Shown in pieces: positions 32,815 through 41,892 of a DNA stretch of 64,000 nt (position 1 is its first letter; every line of letters begins with the position of its first letter). Made by a program: the position numbers and the translations under genes. The notes below the pieces were generated by a model. That model did no database searches and was not told where the DNA came from. It saw only the letters and a list, made by a program, of their open reading frames with translations. This DNA comes from Chromatiales bacterium (GTDB lineage: Bacteria; Pseudomonadota; Gammaproteobacteria; Chromatiales; Chromatiaceae), in the NCBI GenBank assembly GCA_028284585.1, contig JANQRK010000019.1, positions 1 to 64,000 on the forward strand, read 5' to 3'.

Positions 32815-34869
32815 TCAGAGCCGTACGGCGAACGACACGCCCGCCTCGCGCGGATCGCCCAGCATCCAGGCATCGGTGCGGGTCTTATCGAGCACGTACT
32901 CTTCGTCGAAGGCATTTCGCAAATACGCGTACGCCGACCACTGCGCCGCCTCGTAGCCTAGCCGTAAATTCACCACCGTATAGGCATCCAGCTCGCGCTC
33001 GGACGTATTGGCGGCATCTGAGAAAGCCGACGACCTGTAGACAACGTTACCGCTCGCGAACCAGCCCGCCGCTCCGCGGTACGTCGCTCCCGCGTTCGCT
33101 GTGAAGCGCGGTGCAAACGGGAATCGGTTGCCGCGAAAGTCGACACCGTCCGAGACGAAGTCGTCGAATTCCGTGTGCACGTAGCCCACTCCGGCGGACA
33201 GGTCCACCTCTGGAACGGGCGTAAAGTCGATCGAGCTCTCGATGCCATAGAGCGTAGATTCGCCCGCGTTCACAGTGTCGGCTTCTGGGAATACACCGAT
33301 GTTGACCTGCTGATCTGTCCAGTCCGTGTAGAAGAGGTTTGTGCTTGAATGCAGCCGGCCATCCGCCGAGCGCGTGCGCAGGCTCAGCTCGTAGTTCAGC
33401 GTGTACTCCGGCCCGAAAGTGTTCGGGCGCACGAGGTTGGCGCTGCCTGATCCACCGGCGCGGTAGCCACGCTGGATCGTGAAACCGAGGTTGGTGCGGT
33501 CGTTCAACGCGCGCACGAGGCCCAGCTTGGGCAGGAGCACCGTTTCAGCGTTGTCTCCGTCGAAGGGCGTCGGGCTGAAACCGCCGCTCGTCGCCGCCGT
33601 GTAATCGTCGTGATCCACACGCAGCCCTGCGATCAACGTCCAGTCATCCGAGAGCTTGTAGTCAACTTCGCCGAACGCCGCGTAGTTCTCGATCTCGTAG
33701 CGCTGGCGGCCGGGCGGTGGGAACGGCGAACCTGCGAGGAAGAACGACGACTCACGGCGATAGCGCCAGTAGTACGCGCCGAACGTCGCTTTCAGCGACT
33801 CACCGGCGTAATTGAATCGCAGCTCCTGGCTTCGGGTGCTCAAATCGATATCGAGGTCGAGGCCGAGGGTGAAGGGCGGCATAAGGAAGCTGGCGTCGCT
33901 GAGCTCGTCGCGTTCCTCGTCGAGCAGTGCGGTCGTCGAGGTGAAGGTCCACTTATCGTTGATCTCGTAGCCCAGCTCCAGCGAACCGAGAGCCGTATCG
34001 GCCGTGAGTTCCTCGCGGATCTGGAAGGCGTTATCGCGAGCGAAGAAATCGGGGCCCTGCACGAGTTCCTCGCCGTCGTCTTGGCGCAGATGCGTGAACG
34101 ACAGCAGCGCAGAGAACTCCGGCAGCGCCTGCGGGGTGAAGAGCAGCTTGCCTCGGTAGGTTTGCCGGTCGGTGCGCGCCCACTCGTCATCGCCGTAAAA
34201 GGTGTTCGTCACCGCGCCGTCCGATGCGATCGAGTTGACCGAGATACGGAAGGCGAGGGTGTCATCGGCGATCGGCCCGCCGATCGCACCGGAATACTCT
34301 CGCAGGCCGCGCTCGCCGTAGGTCAGCTGGCCGTCTCCTGACCATTCAAAGGTAGGATCGTTCGTGCGCAGCAGTACGATGCCGGCGAGTGCATTGGGGC
34401 CGACCGCCGTGGATTGAGGACCACGGAACACCTCGATGCGCCCGACGTCCCACATCGATCCGCCGTTGCCGTTCGCGAGCGCGAACGTCGTCTCAAGCGG
34501 TAGTTGCACGCCGTCGATGATCACCGACCCTGTGGGGCGGTTGAAATCGGCATTGATGCCGTGGAAGTCGATGCCGCGGATGACCGGCCCGCCCCGATCG
34601 CCGATGCTGACGTTCGGCACCTGCTGGAGCGCGTCAGCGATTGAGCGCACGTTCGAGTCTTCGATCTCCTGCGCGGTCAGCAGCTCGACGCTTGAGGTCG
34701 TCTCGTCGAAAGTGCGCGGTATTTTCTCGCCGATCACCAGCATTTCTCCCAACTCGTGCACGCCCGAGGACTGATCCTGGTCCTGCGCGGATGCGCCGCC
34801 GGCGCCGCCGAGCGCAAGCGCGAAAGCGGCCGGATAGATTCCACTAAACTGGTAAAAGCCTGACTTCAT
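32815..34869 (-). CDS. TonB-dependent outer-membrane receptor
   Basis: 684-residue receptor with signal peptide (ALALGGAGGASAQ). The plug domain (about 40-165) includes SVELLTAQEIEDSNVRSIADAL, QQVPNVSIGDRGG, and IEVFRGPQSTAVGPNALAG. The 22-strand barrel follows, with the late segment GYEAAQWSAYAYLRNAFDEEYV. Divergent from a FecCD-type ABC transporter, so siderophore or similar metallophore uptake is the likely role. The C-terminal residue is Leu rather than the usual Phe/Trp. An outer-membrane uptake route with an inner-membrane partner in one block suggests acquisition as a unit. Confidence 0.9.
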   Translation of the reverse strand: MKSGFYQFSGIYPAAFALALGGAGGASAQDQDQSSGVHELGEMLVIGEKIPRTFDETTSSVELLTAQEIEDSNVRSIADALQQVPNVSIGDRGGPVIRGIDFHGINADFNRPTGSVIIDGVQLPLETTFALANGNGGSMWDVGRIEVFRGPQSTAVGPNALAGIVLLRTNDPTFEWSGDGQLTYGERGLREYSGAIGGPIADDTLAFRISVNSIASDGAVTNTFYGDDEWARTDRQTYRGKLLFTPQALPEFSALLSFTHLRQDDGEELVQGPDFFARDNAFQIREELTADTALGSLELGYEINDKWTFTSTTALLDEERDELSDASFLMPPFTLGLDLDIDLSTRSQELRFNYAGESLKATFGAYYWRYRRESSFFLAGSPFPPPGRQRYEIENYAAFGEVDYKLSDDWTLIAGLRVDHDDYTAATSGGFSPTPFDGDNAETVLLPKLGLVRALNDRTNLGFTIQRGYRAGGSGSANLVRPNTFGPEYTLNYELSLRTRSADGRLHSSTNLFYTDWTDQQVNIGVFPEADTVNAGESTLYGIESSIDFTPVPEVDLSAGVGYVHTEFDDFVSDGVDFRGNRFPFAPRFTANAGATYRGAAGWFASGNVVYRSSAFSDAANTSERELDAYTVVNLRLGYEAAQWSAYAYLRNAFDEEYVLDKTRTDAWMLGDPREAGVSFAVRL

Positions 34870-34940
34870 CGTTGATTTGCCCTGATGCTTCTCGTCTGAG
34901 TGTTTGGCGTGTAAAACGCTCCTGGACTTGCTTTGTTTGC

Positions 34941-34973
34941 CTAACCGTTAGGTTATATCATCACGTGGTGATC
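34941..34973. promoter_or_regulatory. two palindromes in the TonB-receptor/ABC intergenic region
   Basis: CCTAACCGTTAGG (34941-34953) and ATCACGTGGTGAT (34961-34973) are each perfect odd-length palindromes, eight bases apart, about 70 bases from the receptor start. They look like operator sites for dimeric regulators. They do not resemble a Fur box, and no cobalamin riboswitch core was seen in this gap. Confidence 0.45.
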
Positions 34974-35230
34974 GCCGGAAGCGGTGCTCGGCCGAATTCG
35001 ATGCTGGCGATGATCGCAGGCTTCACGCCTAAGGTGCGTTCACGGCGGCAGCACCAGAGTCGCTGGTGTGCCATCAGGTCCAGCGGTTCGAGCACGATGT
35101 GCGTGGTGCTGTCGCTGCACAGGCTTATGTACACTGACGCCGAGGCGGTCGAAAAACCCGCATGCTGCACCCGAAGGCCTTCCACCGGGAACGCACATGC
35201 CCACCAGAGCGAAAGGAACTAGGCACCTCC

Positions 35231-36229
35231 TTGAAACCCAACGCACTGCGCACCTCCCTGCTGCTGACCGTGCTGCTGCTCGCTGCGTGCGGTGTAAACG
35301 CCACGCCCTCGCGGGCTGACGCCCCCGTCACCCCCCCGCTGACGATCACCGACGCGAGCGGCGCCACCATCACCCTGGCAGGGCTTCCTGAACGGATCCT
35401 GTGCCTGTCCCCCGGCTGTGTTGACATCCTCGTCGAACTCGACATCCTGCCGGTCGCGGTGGCCCTCCCACTGGTGCCGCTCGTGGAGCTGCCGCAGTTC
35501 TATGGTGACCGCGCGGCGGCGATCGCGACGATCAGCCTGGCCGGCAATGACCCGAACTTCGAGGAGATCGCCCAGGCGCGACCGGATCTGGTCATCGGTA
35601 CCCCGATCGATGAACCGAAGCGTGCCACCCTGCGCCCGATAGCCCCGCTGTTCACCATCGTCGATACTGGCACCTACCGCCAGCTGGAGGAGCAGTTGCG
35701 AACGATCGGGCGACTCGTGGGCCGCGAGGCGCGGGCGGAAGAGGCGGTGCGACGCTTCGAGAAACGCCTCACGGCCTACAAGGCCCGAGCGCCGCGCGAC
35801 CGCTCGGTCGCGATCATGGGGGTGTTTTCCTTCGGGAGCGTTGTCTACACCAACGCGTCGCCAAGTTGCCACCTCCTGACCGAGGTGGCGCATTGCCCCT
35901 GGTCTGTGCCAGCGGGTACAAAGAGCCCGTCCGCCCCGATCGCCGCGGAGCGGCTGCTCGAAGTAGACCCAGATGTGATCTTCATCCAGACATTTAAGTA
36001 TCAGAGGGAGCGGAGGGCCGCGGGGGCAAGCCGGTTCCAAGCACCCGACAAGCGGCGCGAGCTGCAGGCCAGTCCCTTTTGGGGGGAGCTCAAGGCGGTC
36101 AAGGCTGGCCGGGTCCATGAGGTAGAGGTTTGGCCCTGGGGCGGCTACGGCACGCGCTCGCTTGGTATCGTCCTCGACGAGGCACTGCCCCTCCTTTACC
36201 CGCAGGTCTTCCCCCGGCCGCTGCCATGA
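35231..36229 (+). CDS. siderophore-type ABC transporter substrate-binding lipoprotein
   Basis: Class III (FhuD/BtuF-type) periplasmic binding protein with lipobox LLLAAC. Family features: TITDASGATITLAGLPERIL, DPNFEEIAQARPDLVIG, the long central helix region, and a C-terminal KAGRVHEVEVWPWG. The start is uncertain: a TTG at 35231 gives 332 residues and a clean signal peptide, while the frame is open to 35162. The stop overlaps the first permease (ATGA). It belongs to a markedly GC-rich block compared with flanking genes. Confidence 0.85.
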   Translation: MKPNALRTSLLLTVLLLAACGVNATPSRADAPVTPPLTITDASGATITLAGLPERILCLSPGCVDILVELDILPVAVALPLVPLVELPQFYGDRAAAIATISLAGNDPNFEEIAQARPDLVIGTPIDEPKRATLRPIAPLFTIVDTGTYRQLEEQLRTIGRLVGREARAEEAVRRFEKRLTAYKARAPRDRSVAIMGVFSFGSVVYTNASPSCHLLTEVAHCPWSVPAGTKSPSAPIAAERLLEVDPDVIFIQTFKYQRERRAAGASRFQAPDKRRELQASPFWGELKAVKAGRVHEVEVWPWGGYGTRSLGIVLDEALPLLYPQVFPRPLP

Positions 36230-37272
36230 GCGCGACGATCACACCGCCGGCCGCCGTGGCTACGCGAGGGCGCGCCCCGCGCCGCCTCGCACTCCTTATC
36301 GCCTTGCTGGCGCTGGTCCTCGCCGCGCTGGGGTTGGCAGCGCTCCTTCACGGTACACCGCGCATCGGTGCCCTGGCCGAACTCTGGCCGATCCTCTTAG
36401 AGGGGGACGGGCAGCGGATCGCGCGGCTCGTCGTCTGGGAGTTGCGTCTGCCGCGCCTCCTCCTCGCCGCGCTGGCGGGGGCGGCGCTGGCGACGGCAGG
36501 GGTACTCTTGCAGGACGCCCTCAAGAACCCGCTCGCCGGGCCGGAACTCCTCGGTGTGGGGGCGGGGGCGGCACTGGTCGTGGCGATCGTCGTGGTCTTC
36601 CGTGCGCCGCTTCCCTTCGCCTTGCTCCCCCCGGCCGCCCTCTGCGGCGGGTTGTTGGCGGGGCTGGTCGTCCTCGCGGCGATGCGGCGGTCGAAGAGTT
36701 CCGTGCGGCTGATCCTCCTCGGCGCTGCGCTAACCGCTCTGCTCAACGCGCTCCTCATCTGCGTGATTAGCCTCGGCGAGCAGCAGGAGGTAGCGGCGCT
36801 CTATCAGTACCTCCTCGGCTCCCTCGCCGGGCGCGACTGGCGCCACCTGAGTCTGGCCGCGCCCTGGCTACTTATTGGCCTGCCCCTCGCGGCCCTCTGC
36901 GCGCGCCCGCTGAACCTGCTGCAGCTGGGGGACGAGGTCGCCGAAGGGCTGGGGTTGCCAACCGTGCGCACGCGTGCCCTGATTCTCGCCCTGGCGGCGA
37001 CGTTGACCGCGGCCGTCGTCGCCGTGTGTGGGCCGGTTGGCTTCGTCGCGCTACTCGCCCCGCATCTGGCACGGCGGTTGCTGGGGAGCGGCGACGCGCG
37101 CTTGGTGCTGCCGGCGGCGGCCCTGCTCGGGGCAACGCTGCTGGTCGGGGCTGATCTCCTGGCGCGGCTGGCCTTCGCGCCGATCGAGTTGCCAGTCGGC
37201 ATCTGGACGACCGCGCTCGGCGGGCCGGCGCTGCTGATCTTGCTGCGCCGCCAGCTGCGCCCGGGGCGGTGA
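36226..37272 (+). CDS. FecCD-family ABC transporter permease
   Basis: 348-residue inner-membrane permease. FecCD/BtuC signatures: VVWELRLPRLLLAALAGAAL, GVLLQDALKNPLAGPELLGVG, and GPVGFVALLAPHLARRLLGSG near the coupling helix. About ten membrane segments. Start ATGA overlaps the binding-protein stop; the stop overlaps the start of the second permease. The open frame extends into the binding-protein gene but the ATG at 36226 is the family-like start. Very GC-rich codon use. Confidence 0.92.
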   Translation: MSATITPPAAVATRGRAPRRLALLIALLALVLAALGLAALLHGTPRIGALAELWPILLEGDGQRIARLVVWELRLPRLLLAALAGAALATAGVLLQDALKNPLAGPELLGVGAGAALVVAIVVVFRAPLPFALLPPAALCGGLLAGLVVLAAMRRSKSSVRLILLGAALTALLNALLICVISLGEQQEVAALYQYLLGSLAGRDWRHLSLAAPWLLIGLPLAALCARPLNLLQLGDEVAEGLGLPTVRTRALILALAATLTAAVVAVCGPVGFVALLAPHLARRLLGSGDARLVLPAAALLGATLLVGADLLARLAFAPIELPVGIWTTALGGPALLILLRRQLRPGR

Positions 37273-38351
37273 TGCGCCCGTGCCATGGGGTAGTCCGGGC
37301 GACCACGGCGGTCGCCCCCTTGCCGCGCTCGGCTGGTGCGCGGCGCTTCCCGATCTTGCTGGCCAGCGTCGGCGCCCTGGTCGTCGCGCTGGCGGCTCTG
37401 CACATCGGCCTCGGCACGGTGCGGATCGCGCCGGGCGAGATCGCCGCCGCGATGCTCGACCGCGCTGCCGACCCGGTCCACCGCCAGATCGTCTGGGAGC
37501 TCCGCCTCCCGCGCATGCTGATCGCGCTGGTCGCCGGGGTGATGCTCGGCCTGGCCGGCGCGCTCCTCCAGGCGATCACGCGCAACCCGCTCGCTTCGCC
37601 GAGCCTCACCGGCATCTCGGCCGGTGGCGTCTTGGCGGTCGTTGCCTGGCTCTCCTTCGCCCCGGCGGGGCTTGCGGGAGGAGGGGTTCTGCCGCTGTTG
37701 GCTCTGGCTGGGGGGCTGGCGACGATCGCCCTCGTCTACACGCTCTCCTGGCAAGGGGGAAGTGATCCAACCCGCTTGGCCCTCTGCGGCATCCTGGTTG
37801 GCGCGATCTGCTCGGCGCTCACCTTGCTCCTCCTCGTCCTCGACGCGCAACGGCTCGGCTCGGTCCTGCGGTGGATCATTGGTTCGATTAACGGACGGGT
37901 CTGGGTCCACTGGGAGATCCTCTGGCCCTGGGCGCTCGTCGCTCTGCCGCTCGGCCTCTTGAGCGCCGGGGCGGCGAACGCGCTCGGCCTCGGCGACGCG
38001 ACCGCGGCGGGGCTGGGGCAGCGCCCTGAGCGTGCCCGCGCCGCGCTCTTGTTCGTCGCCGCTCTGCTGACCGCCGGGGCAGTGGCGGTCGTCGGGGCGA
38101 TCGGCTTCATTGGCCTGATCGGCCCGCACCTGGCGCGGCGGTTGGTCGGCGACGACGCGCGGCGCGCCTTCCCGCTTAGCGCGCTCGTAGCCGCGGCGAT
38201 TCTACTCGCGGCTGACGTCGTTGCGCAGGCGCTGACGCTGGACTTCCCGTTCGGGGATGCGACGCGGCGGGCGGGGCTTCCGGTTGGCGCGCTGACGGCC
38301 CTGCTGGGTGCGCCCTTCTTTCTCTACCTAATGTTGCGGGAGGAGCGATGA
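37272..38351 (+). CDS. FecCD-family ABC transporter permease (second subunit)
   Basis: 359-residue permease homologous to its neighbour: IVWELRLPRMLIALVAGVML, GALLQAITRNPLASPSLTGIS, and GAIGFIGLIGPHLARRLVGDD. Pairs with the first permease to form the heterodimeric channel. ATG at 37272 shares a base with the preceding TGA; a GTG at 37269 is the alternative. The stop overlaps the ATPase start. A long antisense frame across both permeases is a composition artefact of the high GC content. Confidence 0.92.
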   Translation: MRPCHGVVRATTAVAPLPRSAGARRFPILLASVGALVVALAALHIGLGTVRIAPGEIAAAMLDRAADPVHRQIVWELRLPRMLIALVAGVMLGLAGALLQAITRNPLASPSLTGISAGGVLAVVAWLSFAPAGLAGGGVLPLLALAGGLATIALVYTLSWQGGSDPTRLALCGILVGAICSALTLLLLVLDAQRLGSVLRWIIGSINGRVWVHWEILWPWALVALPLGLLSAGAANALGLGDATAAGLGQRPERARAALLFVAALLTAGAVAVVGAIGFIGLIGPHLARRLVGDDARRAFPLSALVAAAILLAADVVAQALTLDFPFGDATRRAGLPVGALTALLGAPFFLYLMLREER

Positions 38352-39178
38352 GCGCGGTCGGAAAGAAGGGTCGGGACGGGACCACGTCCAGCGCGCTGCG
38401 GGCGGCCGGGGTGCGGGTCAGCTACGGCGACCGCACGGTCCTCGACGGGCTGGAGCTCGACATCACCTCCGGTACAGTTACAGCCGTTGTCGGTCCGAAC
38501 GGCTCGGGGAAGTCGACCCTACTGAAGACGCTCGCCCGCCTCTTGCGGTCGGCCGAAGGCACGGTCTTCCTCGACGGGACGGCCATCACCAGTCTGCCGA
38601 CCGCCGCGGTGGCGCGGCGGTTGGCGGTGTTGCCGCAGGGGCCGACGGCCCCGGGGGGGCTGACGGTCGGGGAACTGGTCGAGCAGGGACGCTACCCGCA
38701 CACGGGGCCGTTACGGATGCTGCGGATGCAGGACCACGAGGCGATCCGAACGGCGCTGACGTTGACTGACATGACCGCTTACGCGGCGCGCCCGCTTGAC
38801 AGCTTATCCGGCGGCGAGCGCCAGCGGGCCTGGATCGCGCTGGCGCTGGCGCAGGATACCCCGACGTTGCTGCTCGACGAGCCGACGACCTTCCTCGATA
38901 TAGGGCATCAGCTGGAGGTGCTCGAACTCATCCGCCGGCTCAACCGAGAGCGCGGGCTGACGATCGTGCTGGTGCTGCACGATCTCAACCAGGCGGCACG
39001 GTACGCCGAGCGCTTGGTCGTGCTAGACCGCGGGCGTATTGTCGCCGACGGCGTGCCGCGGGACGTGCTGACAACGGCGCTGCTGGCCGAGGTCTTCGGG
39101 GTGCGCACGCACATCCTCGCCGATCCTGAGAGCGGTGCTCCGCTGTGCCTCCCCTACGGCGTCGTCGGGCACGACTAG
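38348..39178 (+). CDS. ABC transporter ATP-binding protein, siderophore type
   Basis: 276-residue ATPase of the FepC/FhuC class. Walker A VGPNGSGKSTLLKTLARL, Q-loop region LAVLPQGPTAPGGLTVGELV, signature LSGGERQRAW, Walker B TLLLDEPTTFLDIGHQ, and the switch His in VLVLHDLNQA are all intact. Last gene of the transporter operon; the DNA after it returns to more ordinary composition. Confidence 0.94.
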   Translation: MSAVGKKGRDGTTSSALRAAGVRVSYGDRTVLDGLELDITSGTVTAVVGPNGSGKSTLLKTLARLLRSAEGTVFLDGTAITSLPTAAVARRLAVLPQGPTAPGGLTVGELVEQGRYPHTGPLRMLRMQDHEAIRTALTLTDMTAYAARPLDSLSGGERQRAWIALALAQDTPTLLLDEPTTFLDIGHQLEVLELIRRLNRERGLTIVLVLHDLNQAARYAERLVVLDRGRIVADGVPRDVLTTALLAEVFGVRTHILADPESGAPLCLPYGVVGHD

Positions 39179-39550
39179 GCGTGGAAGCCTTGTGAACCGT
39201 CATGAAAAATACTTGCTCGGGTGCAATGGATGCCCCGGAAACCGGTGAATCAATTCAGATCGAATTGAACACTTCGATATTGCAGACCGCGTGGGCGCTA
39301 GCGGCCTCGTTACATTCGCTATTGGGTCTACCCCATCGTGGTGGTCGACGGTCTGCAGCAACATCAATTGCGCGCGTCACTACACGAGATTTTTCGCTGA
39401 GCTCGTGATTAGTCGAACCACTGGCTGCGGCCAGTCCGTTTTCAATGGTTCTGGCGAACAGCGCAAAATCTAGGGGCGCGTAGACCACCACACGATCCTA
39501 ATTCGAAATCGATCGAGTAATCCTACACGCGATAACCAATAGCCAGAAAT

Positions 39551-39770
39551 AGCAATACTCCGTACCCTGGCACTACCACAAACACCAGGATCTTGTGCGA
39601 CAGCCCATCAGAGTCATCAAAAGCTCCACCAAGTGGAGCTACAGATTCGAATGCGCGCGGATCCGCACTTTGTTAAGAACTAGCTCGAGTTGTTAGGGAC
39701 TTTTTTCTTTTGGCACATCGAAATTCGAAAGCCCAATGAAGGAGAGCAGAGTAGGGTACGGAGTATTGCT
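39551..39770. repeat. 18-bp perfect inverted repeats bounding about 220 bases
   Basis: AGCAATACTCCGTACCCT at 39551-39568 recurs as its exact reverse complement at 39753-39770. The flanks do not extend the match. The layout is that of a small non-autonomous element or of a stem that could form in single-stranded DNA or RNA. No transposase frame lies between. Confidence 0.55.
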
Positions 39771-39787
39771 AATCAAGATCGGCCTTT

Positions 39788-39872
39788 CCGCGTCATGGCC
39801 CTCTATTCTGAGGTGGACGGGAAGGGCAAAGGATTGATTCTGGCCTTGGCTCGGACGATCTCCGAGGGATGA
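39788..39872 (+). pseudogene. short copy of the XRE-regulator 3' end
   Basis: Encodes LYSEVDGKGKGLILALARTI and a stop, nearly identical to the last 25 codons of the regulator at 29615. Only the tail is present, so it is a duplication remnant. Confidence 0.75.
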
Positions 39873-39987
39873 GGCTTACAGGGTAGGAACCGACTGGCAT
39901 CGGTGCACTGGTCCGGGTGCGTCGGTAGAGATCCTAGATGACCGCATCTGGCCACCGCGGCCTAGCGACAGAATTTTGTATGCAACA

Positions 39988-40401
39988 TTACTGGTTGACT
40001 TGCGAGTTGCTGGGATGGTGAAACTCGATGACGTTGCCGTCGGGGTCGCGCACAAAGAAAAAGTGTGTGCCGTCTGGCAGGTCAACGGTTTCGGTGATTG
40101 GGATGTTTTCCTGAGCGAGGTGTTTCTTCACCGCTTCGCGATCCGCGATTTCCAGCGCAATGTGTGTGAAACCAGTATGCCTCTCAGGCACATCGGACAA
40201 GATGTTTTTTTCTGATGAATCGCTAGACGCATTCAGAATGAAATTGATGTTGACCCCGCTTGGATGCTCTATGACCGCTACCGGCTCAGGCCCGATAGGC
40301 CCTACAACGAACTCAAAGCCAAGCTTCTGGTAGAAGGCACACGAGATCTCGAGGTTTCTGACACGCAAGCCGACATGATGAATTCGGGTGATCTCTTTCA
40401 A
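39988..40401 (-). CDS. VOC-superfamily (glyoxalase-like) protein
   Basis: 137 residues, one pair of beta-alpha-beta-beta-beta modules. Metal ligand candidates: His in TRIHHVGLRVRNLE, Glu in PVAVIEHPSG, His in HTGFTHIALEIAD, and Glu in GNVIEFHHPS. The family includes glyoxalase I, dioxygenases and resistance proteins; the substrate cannot be read from sequence. It overlaps the isochorismatase-like gene upstream by four bases, forming a two-gene operon opposite an HxlR regulator. Confidence 0.85.
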   Translation of the reverse strand: MKEITRIHHVGLRVRNLEISCAFYQKLGFEFVVGPIGPEPVAVIEHPSGVNINFILNASSDSSEKNILSDVPERHTGFTHIALEIADREAVKKHLAQENIPITETVDLPDGTHFFFVRDPDGNVIEFHHPSNSQVNQ

Positions 40402-40985
40402 TGGCCGGTCCCCAAGACTTCGTCGCCAAGAATCTTCATGAGTTTTGTACCATGCTCACTTGACCAACCGACTGCGAGTTCTGAGATCAAGGCGCTCGTG
40501 GTCATCAGCTCCACCCCCGCACGATCCATACGGCGAAAAGCCATTTCATCGGTCAGGGCGGTGGGTGAGCCCGATGCATCCACGATGGCGAAGACATCAA
40601 AGCCCTCTTCGGCGGCACTGATCGCGGGTGGTGCCAGGCATACATCTGTCGTAACACCGGCCATGATCAGCTGCTCGCGCCCAGTGTCTCGGCATTTTGC
40701 GGCAAAGGCTGGGTCATCCCAGCAATTTACGATGCCGGGACGCCGCACACGTGCGGCAAACGCTGCCGGTGCGATCTCTTCTAGATCCGGCGTCAACGGC
40801 CCTTGCATGTGATTTTCCTGACTGCTCGTGAAGACTAGCGGCAGGTCTAGCGCCACTGCAGCCTTGGCAAGGGCGCGCGTGTTTGCTTGCACCGTCGCCT
40901 TATCGACTGAACCAATCCAGTTCATTGTGCCGACCTGGTGATCAATCAGAATCATCGCGGCACGGTTTCCAACTGCTTTGTTCAT
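40398..40985 (-). CDS. isochorismatase-family cysteine hydrolase (YcaC-like)
   Basis: 195-residue hydrolase with the catalytic triad visible: Asp in MILIDHQVG, Lys region in AFAARVRRPGIVNCWDD, and nucleophilic Cys in MAGVTTDVCLAPPAISA. The long acidic/hydrophobic pattern resembles YcaC-type enzymes of unknown substrate. First gene of an operon with the VOC protein. The 90-base gap to the divergent HxlR gene contains AT-rich sequence suitable for a shared promoter/operator. Confidence 0.88.
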   Translation of the reverse strand: MNKAVGNRAAMILIDHQVGTMNWIGSVDKATVQANTRALAKAAVALDLPLVFTSSQENHMQGPLTPDLEEIAPAAFAARVRRPGIVNCWDDPAFAAKCRDTGREQLIMAGVTTDVCLAPPAISAAEEGFDVFAIVDASGSPTALTDEMAFRRMDRAGVELMTTSALISELAVGWSSEHGTKLMKILGDEVLGTGH

Positions 40986-41074
40986 GGACAGCTCAACTTG
41001 TCTCGGTAGTTGATTCAGTACTTCTAAAATACTAGATTCATTTCGTCAACTAGGCACAAAAAGTATACTAAGGT

Positions 41075-41425
41075 ATGTCAGATCAAGAGCTGCATGAGGT
41101 TTGCCCTGCGCAGCAAGCGTGGGATGTCGTTTCAGGTAAGTGGAAGCCGTGCATTATTCATGTCCTTTCGGGGTCGACCCTGCGCTTTAACGAGCTGCGC
41201 AGAAATGTCCCGGGTGTTACGCAAAGAATGCTGACGCGGCAGCTGCGTGAACTCGAGCGGGACGGTATCGTGGCGCGCCATCACTATGCCGAGATCCCGG
41301 CTCGGGTCGAGTATGAACTCACCAAACTGGGTCAATCGATTCTCCCGGTATTTGTCGAGTTGACGAAGTGGTGGGACGCCAATCGCGCAAAGGTTGTTCG
41401 GGCCCGCAGTAAGTTCGAAGAGTGA
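41075..41425 (+). CDS. HxlR-family transcriptional regulator
   Basis: 116-residue winged-helix regulator. Family hallmarks: CPAQQAWDVVSGKWKPCIIHVLSGSTLRFNELRR (given by position, residues 9-43), TQRMLTRQLRELERDGIV, and EIPARVEYELTKLGQSI in the wing. Cys9 and Cys26 could serve in redox or electrophile sensing as in HypR/QorR-type members; this is inference. Divergent from the isochorismatase/VOC operon, which it probably controls. Confidence 0.9.
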   Translation: MSDQELHEVCPAQQAWDVVSGKWKPCIIHVLSGSTLRFNELRRNVPGVTQRMLTRQLRELERDGIVARHHYAEIPARVEYELTKLGQSILPVFVELTKWWDANRAKVVRARSKFEE

Positions 41426-41534
41426 GCAGCGACAAGTCCGCGCGCGGGCTCCGCAGCAGGCAGCCATGAATGCCCGCGCGGCTCCCCAGCCGTAGACCGT
41501 TCTAAGCATCACCATCGGTTATCTCGGCAGCTTC

Positions 41535-41780
41535 CGAGCAGACAAGGTCACCGAATACATCGACAATCCCCTTAAACACATCGGCGAGCGATTGGCCCGT
41601 AGGATAGAAATGGCGGGTGGCAGACCACGCTGTTGGCTGGACGAACAGCATGTGGCGTCCGATGGCCTGTGCCGCTCGTTTCCCGACGATCTTCGCGAGC
41701 TGATGACGCTCTATTCTGAGGTGGATGAGAAAAGCAAAGAATTGATCCTGGCGCTAGCTCGGACGATTTCTGAGAGGTGA
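41535..41780 (+). pseudogene. 5'-truncated copy of the XRE regulator
   Basis: Encodes the last 82 or so codons of the regulator at 29615 (DKVTEYIDNPLKHIGERLAR ... RSFPDDLRELMTLYSEVDEK, ending LALARTISER) with about ten substitutions. Sequence before about 41535 is unrelated, so the HTH domain is missing. An ATG at 41592 could start a 62-residue peptide, but there is no sign it is expressed. Confidence 0.8.
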
Positions 41781-41892
41781 ACCTGAGGGGCTACCACCCG
41801 GTATCAGTCCAATTCGCCGTCGTCCGGATCGCTTGGCAAACCAAGGCAACGCAAAAAGACAAACAGTGGACAGCGTTCGCAGACTACCCAGA

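Larger units (their letters stand above)
39179..39987. other. about 800 bases of accessory, mostly non-coding DNA
   Basis: No intact gene. It contains an exact 18-bp inverted repeat pair (39551-39568 and 39753-39770), a perfect hairpin AGCTCCAC/GTGGAGCT (39622-39640), and a short copy of the 3' end of the XRE regulator (39788-39872). A frame near 39329-39412 (RYWVYPIVVVDGLQQHQLRA) may be a gene tail, unidentified. Confidence 0.4.

Noticed and set aside
33610..34341. 243-codon plus-strand frame antisense to the TonB receptor
   Set aside because: Mirror of a well-supported barrel gene; no motif or ribosome site.
34870..35230. Possible cobalamin riboswitch upstream of the receptor and transporter
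   Set aside because: No B12-box-like core or conserved stems could be found; only short palindromes are present.
36804..38129. 441-codon minus-strand frame across the permease genes
   Set aside because: Antisense to two clear FecCD permeases; open only because of the very high GC content. Translation is Arg/Asp/Gln low-complexity.
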